Shown here piece after piece: positions 1 through 5,108 of a stretch of 8,168 nucleotides of DNA. Below the pieces are notes generated by a model. It ran no database searches. It was not told the origin of the DNA and saw only the letters and a list, made by a program, of their open reading frames with translations. The position numbers and the translations under genes were made by a program. Numbering within the stretch: the stretch's first letter is position 1; every line of letters starts with the position of its first letter. Source of the stretch: CAZNAQ01 sp964585585 (lineage in GTDB: Bacteria; Patescibacteriota; Patescibacteriia; Patescibacteriales; JAGXOH01); assembly GCA_964585585.1 (NCBI GenBank), contig CAZPEL010000038.1:1-8168 (forward strand), given 5' to 3'.

Positions 1-45
1 ATTTTATTACAAGGTGTTGCAAAGGTATTGAACCATAACAAATGC

Positions 46-74
46 TTGACAAAATTAATTTAATATGCTTTAAT
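46..74 (+). promoter_or_regulatory. Sigma-70-type extended -10 promoter for the lipoprotein gene
   Basis: A perfect -35 TTGACA lies at 46-51, followed by a 17-nt spacer and a -10 TTTAAT at 69-74. TG at 66-67 gives an extended -10. The predicted transcription start is near 81, which puts the large hairpin at 88-190 inside the mRNA leader, almost at its 5' end. This is the best-matching promoter in the window. It is a sequence prediction only. Confidence 0.7.
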
Positions 75-87
75 GATAAAGTTAGTA

Positions 88-190
88 AATTTAAACTAAG
101 ATAAAATTTTTGCTCCGCGCCCTATTAATTATATTCTGTAGGAGCCCACCGCCAACCCGAGTTCGCAAAAATTTTATCTTAGTTTAAATT
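88..190 (+). promoter_or_regulatory. Leader hairpin with perfect 26-bp arms
   Basis: Positions 88-113 and 165-190 are perfect reverse complements over 26 bp and enclose 51 nt (114-164). The arms are AT-rich. The enclosed segment is GC-richer and holds an AGGAG at 140-144 with no start codon after it. Given the promoter at 46-74, the hairpin would form about 7 nt from the mRNA 5' end and finish 26 nt before the Shine-Dalgarno, leaving the ribosome site free. It lacks a U-tract, so it is not a plain terminator. It could stabilise the mRNA, bind a regulator, be a small RNA, or be a short palindromic repeat element. I recognise no known riboswitch in it. Confidence 0.75.
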
Positions 191-216
191 ATTAATTAGC
201 TCTTTAAACAAAAAAA

Positions 217-222
217 AGGAGG
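217..222 (+). promoter_or_regulatory. Strong Shine-Dalgarno of the lipoprotein gene
   Basis: AGGAGG lies 5 nt before the ATG at 228 and fixes that start. It is one of only two canonical Shine-Dalgarno sites in the window; the other precedes the first pilin gene. Confidence 0.85.
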
Positions 223-227
223 TTGTC

Positions 228-722
228 ATGAATAGAACTATTGTTTTTATTTCAGCACTGTTAGTGTTGTCATTGGTTGTCGTTGGCTGCTCTACCGGTC
301 CTTATGGCCGGCGGTCGGCTAGTCTGGAGTCTCGCAATGGTCAGGCTACCTATTCCGATAATTATGTAGGATTTCTTATGCCTACGGTGAATCCGGAAGA
401 GTTGGCCAATGCCCAGCTTACCCAGGCCTTGGCTGAGCAGATCAAGAAAGGTAATCCCGGCGACTTGGCCGGTAAATATATTGGCTGTTTAGTCAACCAA
501 GATGAGAGTAGGACGGTTGTCCTGCATCATCCTTCCCAGTCTTCTCAAATAAAAATAAGACCAGGGAATCATGCCTTCATTTATACCACACATATCCCGG
601 AGTATCTCCATGTTAGGTGGTATGGGGATGAAGACATGGATAGGGTTAGAGCGGTCAAGAAGAGCAAGATTTATAATGGCTTGAAAACCGATTTTGGAAA
701 TCGGATTTGGTATGACGAATAG
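228..722 (+). CDS. Predicted lipoprotein of unknown function
   Basis: The 164-aa product begins with Arg3, a hydrophobic stretch at residues 5-19 and a lipobox V-V-G-C ending at Cys21. It should therefore be lipid-modified at Cys21 and anchored to the outer face of the membrane. The mature part is polar and soluble-looking. A helical, Gln/Ala-rich stretch at about residues 56-74 is followed by a basic and aromatic C-terminal half that looks beta-rich (about 82-164, with one further Cys at 87). I recognise no enzyme motif or named family. The start is set by the Shine-Dalgarno. The gene stands alone between its own promoter and a bidirectional terminator, convergent with the pilin operon. A pilus-associated role is possible only by proximity. 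The lipoprotein call is solid; the function is unknown. Confidence 0.85.
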   Translation: MNRTIVFISALLVLSLVVVGCSTGPYGRRSASLESRNGQATYSDNYVGFLMPTVNPEELANAQLTQALAEQIKKGNPGDLAGKYIGCLVNQDESRTVVLHHPSQSSQIKIRPGNHAFIYTTHIPEYLHVRWYGDEDMDRVRAVKKSKIYNGLKTDFGNRIWYDE

Positions 723-746
723 AAAGGAAAGGAAAGGAGAATTCAA

Positions 747-775
747 AAAAGCGACTATTTGAAATAGTCGCTTTT
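747..775. terminator. Bidirectional Rho-independent terminator
   Basis: A 9-bp GC-containing stem pairs 751-759 with 763-771 around the loop TGA. A-T pairing (747-750 with 772-775) extends it on both sides. The plus transcript leaves the stem into CTTTTAT and the minus transcript into TTTTTTG. It sits between convergent genes, 24 bp after the lipoprotein stop and 28 bp beyond the last pilin stop, so it should end both transcripts. Confidence 0.9.
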
Positions 776-803
776 ATAATATGGAGAATTTATTTTAAGA
801 TAG

Positions 804-1250
804 TTACCAGCCGCCCTCTATGGTGCCGCCACTACTCCCGGCATCGCTCAAGACCTCAAAGACAAAGTAGGTAATGGCATACGCGGCCACTACTATTATC
901 AGTCCTATAATGGCATTCTTTATGGAATCCTTAGCATCTTTGACCTTTTCCTCATTCCCCCCGGCGGTCATCCATTTAAAGCCGTTTATGATTATGATTA
1001 TTACAAAAATTATACCCAAAAAGCCCAACACGGCTTTTATTACCGTGGCTATTACTCCGCCTATGGTCAAGCCCTCTTGAAAGCCGGCGCTTTGGCGAAA
1101 GGCGTCACTTTGATCGTCCATTTCTCCGGCTTGTTCCGGGGTCAGGGGTTGAGCTTGAGCCCAGGTAGGCAACAAGATCAGGATGCTTAACAGGGGTAGA
1201 AAAACAGCCGCTTTAAGAAAGTTGGTTTTCTTGGTTTTTTCTTGGGTCAT
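804..1250 (-). CDS. VirB2/TrbC-like pilin, paralogue 6 (last in operon)
   Basis: The 148-aa product has a basic N-terminus, a hydrophobic signal segment at about 14-30 and a likely signal peptidase site AQA|Q after residue 33, giving a mature protein of about 115 aa. Helix 1 spans about 64-89. The core GFKWMTAGGNEEKVKDAK is at 90-107 and helix 2 spans about 112-133. This two-helix plan with a charged connecting loop is that of VirB2/TrbC-type pilins. A polar Gly/Ser tail of about 14 residues (135-148, ending in Trp) follows helix 2 and is absent from paralogues 1, 2, 3 and 5. The start lies 2 bp after the preceding stop with no clear Shine-Dalgarno, which suggests translational coupling. The family assignment is good. 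A role as a minor or tip subunit because of the tail is inference. Confidence 0.85.
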   Translation of the reverse strand: MTQEKTKKTNFLKAAVFLPLLSILILLPTWAQAQPLTPEQAGEMDDQSDAFRQSAGFQEGLTIGGVIATVIKAVLGFLGIIFVIIIIINGFKWMTAGGNEEKVKDAKDSIKNAIIGLIIVVAAYAITYFVFEVLSDAGSSGGTIEGGW

Positions 1251-1252
1251 AC

Positions 1253-1624
1253 TTAAAAAAGCCTGGAAAGGATAAAGGCCCAGATACCCCAGGCGCCGAT
1301 AATTATTATTAAACCTATGGTGGCTCGGGTGATCATAGCTCTGGCCTCTTTGACCTTGTCCTCATTTCCGGCCGCGGTCATCCATTTGAAGCCGGCGTAA
1401 ATTATAAGGACCACGAATATTATCCCCAAAAAACCCAAAAGAATACTTACTATTTGGCCGGCTGTGGAAGAGAGTGTGGTTTCATTGGCCTCGGCAAAAC
1501 CGCTTCCTTCACCCACTTCCTCCAAATTGTTTTGCATAGAGGAGCCGGCAAAAACAAAATAAGGCAGAATTAACAGGCCCAACAAACAAACCAGGGACAG
1601 GAATTGTTTTATAAGTTTATTCAT
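1253..1624 (-). CDS. VirB2/TrbC-like pilin, paralogue 5
   Basis: The 123-aa product has Lys3 and Lys6, a hydrophobic signal segment at about 8-24 and a likely cleavage site VFA|G after residue 26, leaving about 97 aa. Helix 1 spans about 55-77. The core GFKWMTAAGNEDKVKEAR is at 78-95 and helix 2 spans about 99-119, ending in R-L-F. The core is nearly identical to that of paralogue 1 (2958-3350), including G-F-K-W and the A-W-G-I element in helix 2. The mature protein has no cysteine. It starts 15 bp after the upstream stop in an A/T-only gap with no Shine-Dalgarno, and its stop is 2 bp from the next start. It is either a structural pilus subunit or a channel component. Confidence 0.86.
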   Translation of the reverse strand: MNKLIKQFLSLVCLLGLLILPYFVFAGSSMQNNLEEVGEGSGFAEANETTLSSTAGQIVSILLGFLGIIFVVLIIYAGFKWMTAAGNEDKVKEARAMITRATIGLIIIIGAWGIWAFILSRLF

Positions 1625-1639
1625 TTTTAATAATTATTT

Positions 1640-2065
1640 TTATTGTTGACTCTCTTGCGTTGATCCTTCATTGTCCTGAAGCGCGTTTTCACCTATGGCG
1701 TTGGTAACAAACCAACTGATGGCATAGGACATTATTACTATAACCAGGCCGATTATGGCCGATTTTAATATTTTTTTGGCTTTGCCCACCTGCTCTTCGT
1801 TGCCGCTGGCTGTCATCCACAGGAAGCCGCCATAAATAACCAATATTAAAAATATAACCCCCAAAAAGGACAGAGCCACTTGGATTATGGTTTTAATTAT
1901 GGGCAGAATTCCTTCTTGACTGGTGTCGTATCCGGCTTCTTCCCCTACTTCACCCAGGGCCCCGGAAGTATTAAAAGCGTTATCCAGGCCTCCGGCATAA
2001 ACCGGGAAGCACAAAAACAGAAAAAACAAGGAAGTTAAAAATATTTTTATTTTTTTGTTCCGCAT
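1640..2065 (-). CDS. VirB2/TrbC-like pilin, paralogue 4, with acidic tail
   Basis: The 141-aa product has a short, very basic N-terminus (R2, K4, K5, K7), a hydrophobic signal segment at about 8-21 and a likely cleavage site VYA|G after residue 24. Helix 1 spans about 54-78. The core GFLWMTASGNEEQVGKAK is at 80-97 and helix 2 spans about 102-121. After helix 2 comes a polar tail rich in Glu, Gln, Asn and Ser (about 125-141), unique in the set. It belongs to the G-F-L-W subgroup with paralogues 2 and 3. The start is 9 bp after the previous stop, in the same frame as paralogue 3 and separated from it by TGA plus three codons. No Shine-Dalgarno is visible. Confidence 0.86.
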   Translation of the reverse strand: MRNKKIKIFLTSLFFLFLCFPVYAGGLDNAFNTSGALGEVGEEAGYDTSQEGILPIIKTIIQVALSFLGVIFLILVIYGGFLWMTASGNEEQVGKAKKILKSAIIGLVIVIMSYAISWFVTNAIGENALQDNEGSTQESQQ

Positions 2066-2074
2066 ATTTTGTGA

Positions 2075-2467
2075 TCAAGTTAATTGGGTTCCTATGAATA
2101 CCGTAATAGCATAAGCGGCTATTACTATGATCAAGCCCACTATACTGTTTTGGATTATTTTTTTAGCTTTAGCCACTCTATCTTCATTTCCGGCCGCGGT
2201 CATCCACAGAAAGCCACCGTAGATAATAAGTACTAGAAAGATCACTCCTAACAAGGAAAGAATAACCCCGATAATAACTCCTATTATTCCCAAGGGGCTG
2301 GCGGTATTGAACAGAGGTATCCCTAAGTGTCCGGTTCCTTGGGCAGTGGAGTTCAGGCCACTGTCCTCTATAAAATCATAGGCCTGTATTGGGCCCGGTG
2401 TAAAAATACAGGCCGCTACCAAAAACAAAAGACTTATTTTAAAAAGGATGTTGGATCTGCTTGGCAT
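2075..2467 (-). CDS. VirB2/TrbC-like pilin, paralogue 3
   Basis: The 130-aa product has R4 and K10, a hydrophobic segment at 11-23 and a likely cleavage site IQA|Y after residue 29. Helix 1 spans about 59-84. The core GFLWMTAAGNEDRVAKAK is at 85-102 and helix 2 spans about 107-126. V-A-A-C at 17-20 loosely fits a lipobox, but the residues after Cys20 stay hydrophobic and IQA|Y is the better processing site. The linker before helix 1 is longer and more Gly/Pro-rich than in its paralogues. The start is 5 bp after the paralogue 2 stop with no Shine-Dalgarno. The stop is TGA. Confidence 0.86.
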   Translation of the reverse strand: MPSRSNILFKISLLFLVAACIFTPGPIQAYDFIEDSGLNSTAQGTGHLGIPLFNTASPLGIIGVIIGVILSLLGVIFLVLIIYGGFLWMTAAGNEDRVAKAKKIIQNSIVGLIIVIAAYAITVFIGTQLT

Positions 2468-2472
2468 TGTGG

Positions 2473-2847
2473 TTAAGTTAAGACATTTCCTATGAAAGCG
2501 GTAATGGCATAGGCGGACAGAACTATGATCAAACCCACTATGGCCGCTCCGATCAAGTTTTTGGCCTTTTCTATTTGCTGTTCATTGCCCCGAGCCGTCA
2601 TCCATAGCAGGCCGCCGTAGATAACCAGGATAAGAAACAAAATCCCGACAAAAGTCAGGACGGCTCCGATGATATCTCCTATGATGGTTTGCGGATCCCC
2701 GTTTTTCAACCCTTCCACTTCCCCGGTGGTTTGAGTTAATCCATAGCCATCATTTTGAGCAAAGGCAGTCAAGGCGGGAAGAAGAGCAAAGGATATAAAA
2801 GATACTATTGAAACTAAAGCAATATTTTTAAACTGTTTTTTGAGCAT
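2473..2847 (-). CDS. VirB2/TrbC-like pilin, paralogue 2 (first after the intercistronic hairpin)
   Basis: The 124-aa product has K3, K4 and K7, a hydrophobic signal segment at about 9-28 and a likely cleavage site AFA|Q after residue 30, leaving about 94 aa. The mature N-terminus contains G-D-P-Q-T at 50-54, matching Q-D-P-R-T in paralogue 1. Helix 1 spans about 56-78. The core GLLWMTARGNEQQIEKAK is at 79-96 and helix 2 spans about 99-119. Arg86 in the core loop is peculiar to this copy; the others have Ala, Ser or Gly. The ATG follows a region with only a weak GAG about 10 nt upstream. The gene begins 27 bp beyond the hairpin at 2874-2946, so that structure is well placed to control it and the four genes after it. 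Confidence 0.86.
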   Translation of the reverse strand: MLKKQFKNIALVSIVSFISFALLPALTAFAQNDGYGLTQTTGEVEGLKNGDPQTIIGDIIGAVLTFVGILFLILVIYGGLLWMTARGNEQQIEKAKNLIGAAIVGLIIVLSAYAITAFIGNVLT

Positions 2848-2873
2848 ACTTTTGTTCTCAAGATCTTAGTGAT

Positions 2874-2946
2874 CAAAATCCACTGCCCTGAGTGTAGTCG
2901 GCTATACCCAGGGCAGTGGATTTTGCTTGTAGGTGCAAAATCCACT
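2874..2946 (-). promoter_or_regulatory. Intercistronic overlapping hairpins (possible attenuator or processing site)
   Basis: On the minus-strand transcript three segments occur in order: S1 (2946-2936), S2 (2925-2909) and S3 (2890-2874). S2 pairs with S3 over 17 perfect bp. After one mismatch a 6-bp inner stem (2892-2897 with 2902-2907, one G-U) closes a TCGG loop. S1 repeats 11 nt of S3 exactly and can pair instead with 2925-2915 across a 10-nt loop. The two folds exclude each other. The large fold ends in ATTTTG, a weak U-tract on either strand, so it could be a leaky terminator, an RNase barrier protecting the upstream pilin mRNA, or a repeat element. S1 starts 11 nt after the paralogue 1 stop, within reach of a terminating ribosome. 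Confidence 0.75.
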
Positions 2947-2957
2947 TTTTAAGTTTG

Positions 2958-3350
2958 CTAAACATTGTTTACTAAGGCATTTAGGACGAAGGAGGCGATT
3001 CCCCAAGCGGCCAAAATGATCACTAAACCGATAATACCGGCTACAATGATCTTTTTAGCTTCAGCTACCTTATCTTCGTTTCCGGCGGCGGTCATCCATT
3101 TAAAACCTCCGACCAAGATGATCACGACAGCCAAGATACCCAAGAAACCTAATACCACATTAATAATGTTAGCAACAGTGGTTCGCGGGTCTTGGTTGCT
3201 CAAACCGGTCTGCTCAGCATAGTTGGTTCCCAGATCATCTGCGTCCAAAGTTTGAGCTTGAGCCGGTACAGCGGCAACACTTAAAAAAGTAGAAATAGCA
3301 AACATTCCGGCTACTATTCCCAGTGTTGTTTTGATAATTGTTTTACTCAT
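2958..3350 (-). CDS. VirB2/TrbC-like pilin, paralogue 1 (promoter-proximal, probable major subunit)
   Basis: The 130-aa product has K3 and K7, a hydrophobic signal segment at about 8-27 and a clear signal peptidase site AQA|Q after residue 32, giving a mature protein of about 98 aa. Helix 1 spans about 59-81. The core GFKWMTAAGNEDKVAEAK is at 82-99 and helix 2 spans about 102-126. The connecting loop carries the conserved W-M-T-A-A-G-N-E signature of these CPR pilin-like proteins (T4SS-pilin/TrbC-VirB2 type). It is the first gene after the predicted promoter and the only one of the six with a strong Shine-Dalgarno (AGGAGG, 6-nt spacing). It is followed by the hairpin region at 2874-2946. This favours it as the abundant subunit, which is inference. 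The start is fixed by the Shine-Dalgarno and signal peptide. Confidence 0.9.
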   Translation of the reverse strand: MSKTIIKTTLGIVAGMFAISTFLSVAAVPAQAQTLDADDLGTNYAEQTGLSNQDPRTTVANIINVVLGFLGILAVVIILVGGFKWMTAAGNEDKVAEAKKIIVAGIIGLVIILAAWGIASFVLNALVNNV

Positions 3351-3356
3351 ATTTCA

Positions 3357-3362
3357 CCTCCT
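3357..3362 (-). promoter_or_regulatory. Strong Shine-Dalgarno of the first pilin gene
   Basis: On the minus strand AGGAGG lies 6 nt upstream of the ATG at 3350. None of the five downstream pilin genes has a comparable site, so the first gene is probably translated far more strongly. Confidence 0.85.
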
Positions 3363-3382
3363 TTCTAGTTAAGGGCCAACCC

Positions 3383-3395
3383 CCAATCGGATTGG
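3383..3395. promoter_or_regulatory. 13-bp palindrome in the pilin leader (possible operator)
   Basis: CCAATCGGATTGG is a perfect palindrome around the central G. It lies between the predicted pilin start site (about 3419) and its Shine-Dalgarno. An alternative pairing of 3374-3379 with 3392-3397 overlaps it. It could be a regulator-binding site or a small leader hairpin. The symmetry is visible; the role is unknown. Confidence 0.35.
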
Positions 3396-3425
3396 TCACC
3401 TGGATATTAATCATTATTTATTTTC

Positions 3426-3454
3426 ATTCTATCACATTTTATACAAAACCAAAA
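3426..3454 (-). promoter_or_regulatory. Predicted promoter of the pilin operon
   Basis: On the minus strand an extended -10 reads TGATAGAAT (3434-3426). No consensus -35 exists: TTTTGG is 17 nt upstream and TTGGTT 15 nt upstream. Extended -10 promoters tolerate a weak -35. The predicted start is near 3419, giving a leader of about 68 nt. It overlaps the divergent promoter at 3440-3468. Confidence 0.45.
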
Positions 3455-3468
3455 GAAATTGCTATAAT
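3440..3468 (+). promoter_or_regulatory. Predicted promoter of the glycosyltransferase pair
   Basis: TATACA (3440-3445), a 17-nt spacer and a consensus TATAAT (3463-3468) predict a start near 3475. The upstream in-frame ATG at 3467 overlaps the -10 and would not be transcribed from this promoter, which supports the ATG at 3491 as the real start with a leader of about 16 nt. Confidence 0.55.
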
Positions 3469-3490
3469 GGGAAACAATAATCGCTATTTT

Positions 3491-5104
3491 ATGAAGATCA
3501 CCTTTTCCAAAATTATCTGGTTTCTCTTTTATGTCTTTTTGTTCTCGCTTTTTCTTTATAACTCTTTCAGTTACCTGGATCCGGATCTGGGCTGGCATCT
3601 AAGAGTGGGGCAGGAGGTCTGGCAGGAACAAGCGGTTCCCCATATCAATCATTATAATTATTCCTGGGAGGGGGTAAGATGGGTGGACCATGAATGGTTA
3701 CTGGACGCTTTTTCTTTTGGGGTTTATGACCATTTCGGCTATATCGCCTTAAGCTTTGTGTTTGCCTTGCTGGTCACCCTTGCTTTGGCCATTTGGCACA
3801 GGTTTATCCAAACCAGGATGTTAAAAAAAAGCCAAGGAGCTTTCTTTTTTATTATTTTTTTATTGTGGGGTGCTTTTGCCATGCGCCCTCATGTCGGGGT
3901 CAGAATGCAGGAGATAACGCTTTTGCTTTTGGTTTTTCTATTGATAATTATTTACTATTATAACAAAAACAAAAATATAAAGCCACTTTTGTTCCTACCT
4001 CCTTTGTTTTATTTTTGGACCTGTGTCCATGGGGGGTTTTTGATAGGGTTTTTCATTTTATTCTTTTTTATCGGAGTTAAATTGGTGGAACTAGTGGTTT
4101 ATAAAAAGTTTTCTTGGAAGTTTCTGGATTTTAAGCAAGTTCTTTCTTTGAAATATATAGCCATTTTTGCTCTGTTTTCTTTGATCAGCCTGGTTGCCAC
4201 TTTTTTCACTCCTTATGGTTTGGAGCTTTATTCCTTCCTCGGGGGGTATACCAACACTTATTATATGACCCATATTTCGGAGTGGTTGGGCCAACATTAT
4301 CTCCCTCTTCATTATTGGCAGCTTGTTTATTTATCCACAAGCGGAGCCGTTTTATGTTTGTTCCTCTTTTTCTCTTTTTCCGGAAAAAACCGCGATTTTA
4401 AATTGGATCTGTGGCAGGTGGGGTTGTTTGCGGTGTTTTTTTTGTTGGCTTTTAAGTCGCGTCGGCATTTTCCTTTGTTCTTTTTGGTCTCCCTGCCTTT
4501 AATGATATATTTTCTTGTTAAGTTCTTTGACATCAAAAGGAACATCTTGGAGTTCAAGTTTTCCTCTGTTTGGTTGTCCCGCTTGATCCGCGGATGCTTG
4601 GTACTGTCCTTGGTGGCGGCGACCACTTCCGTGGCCTTGGCCACTCGATTCACTGACAAGCCCTTTCAAAGTTATTGCCGCAGTTATCCTTGCGGGGCGG
4701 TCCAGTTCCTGAAAGACAATCCCCGGTATGATGATAAGAATATTTTTAACAAGTATAGTTGGGGAGGTTATTTGATATGGACTTACCCGGAAAGAAAGAT
4801 CTTTGTGGATGGGCGCTTGCCTCAATATGAGTTCGGCGATCATACGATACTGGAGGAGTATTTTGATTTTTTTGAACAAGACAAGGCCCAAGAAAACCTG
4901 GAAGAACATGACATCGGCCTGGTTTTGTTGCCGGTTGAGTCCGGGCCTTTGCAAGTGGATTGGTTTGAGAGATATTTTTTGGGCATAAACCCGAACGAGC
5001 TTGAAAACAAGGATAACCATTTAAGGGAATACTTGCAGGGGAAAGCAAGTTGGAAACAGATATACAAAGACGAGGTCGGCCTTATTTATTTTAAAACCCA
5101 TTGA
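3491..5104 (+). CDS. Polytopic membrane protein, probable GT-C-fold glycosyltransferase
   Basis: The 537-aa product has about ten hydrophobic segments in residues 1-385 and a soluble C-terminal domain (about 390-537). DPDLGWHLRVG at 30-40 in the first external loop, then DHEWL at 66-70, fits the acidic first-loop motif of GT-C enzymes, which transfer sugars from polyprenyl-phosphate donors outside the membrane. RRHFPLF at 324-330 and, in the C-terminal domain, FNKYSWGGYLIW (419-430) and FVDGRLPQY (438-446) are signatures I associate with a poorly characterised bacterial family of this type. The reading frame is open from 3338, but that would overlap the divergent pilin start, and 3467 overlaps a TATAAT. 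I therefore chose ATG 3491, which begins directly with a membrane segment. No Shine-Dalgarno is seen. The GT2 gene follows after 4 bp, so donor synthesis and sugar transfer may be coupled. Donor and acceptor are unknown. Confidence 0.75.
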   Translation: MKITFSKIIWFLFYVFLFSLFLYNSFSYLDPDLGWHLRVGQEVWQEQAVPHINHYNYSWEGVRWVDHEWLLDAFSFGVYDHFGYIALSFVFALLVTLALAIWHRFIQTRMLKKSQGAFFFIIFLLWGAFAMRPHVGVRMQEITLLLLVFLLIIIYYYNKNKNIKPLLFLPPLFYFWTCVHGGFLIGFFILFFFIGVKLVELVVYKKFSWKFLDFKQVLSLKYIAIFALFSLISLVATFFTPYGLELYSFLGGYTNTYYMTHISEWLGQHYLPLHYWQLVYLSTSGAVLCLFLFFSFSGKNRDFKLDLWQVGLFAVFFLLAFKSRRHFPLFFLVSLPLMIYFLVKFFDIKRNILEFKFSSVWLSRLIRGCLVLSLVAATTSVALATRFTDKPFQSYCRSYPCGAVQFLKDNPRYDDKNIFNKYSWGGYLIWTYPERKIFVDGRLPQYEFGDHTILEEYFDFFEQDKAQENLEEHDIGLVLLPVESGPLQVDWFERYFLGINPNELENKDNHLREYLQGKASWKQIYKDEVGLIYFKTH

Positions 5105-5108
5105 TCTT

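Noticed and set aside
88..190. Riboswitch or integron attC site
   Set aside because: No conserved riboswitch core is recognisable. The arms are long, perfect and AT-rich, lacking the bulges and core sites of attC.
721..740. AAAGG direct repeats after the lipoprotein stop
   Set aside because: Three short purine-rich repeats in a 20-bp spacer are best seen as simple sequence; no gene follows on that strand.
2405..2412. Lipobox V-A-A-C in pilin paralogue 3
   Set aside because: Hydrophobic residues continue after the Cys, and a better signal peptidase site (IQA|Y) follows at residue 29.
3338..3490. Upstream extension of the GT-C-like reading frame to 3338, or a start at 3467
   Set aside because: The 3338 start overlaps the divergent pilin start and its control region, and the ATG at 3467 overlaps a consensus TATAAT. 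The frame is open there only by chance.
4091..5067. Several minus-strand reading frames of 73-173 codons inside the GT-C-like gene
   Set aside because: They are antisense shadows with no ribosome sites, biased composition and no domain pattern. The plus-strand protein has clear membrane topology and motifs.
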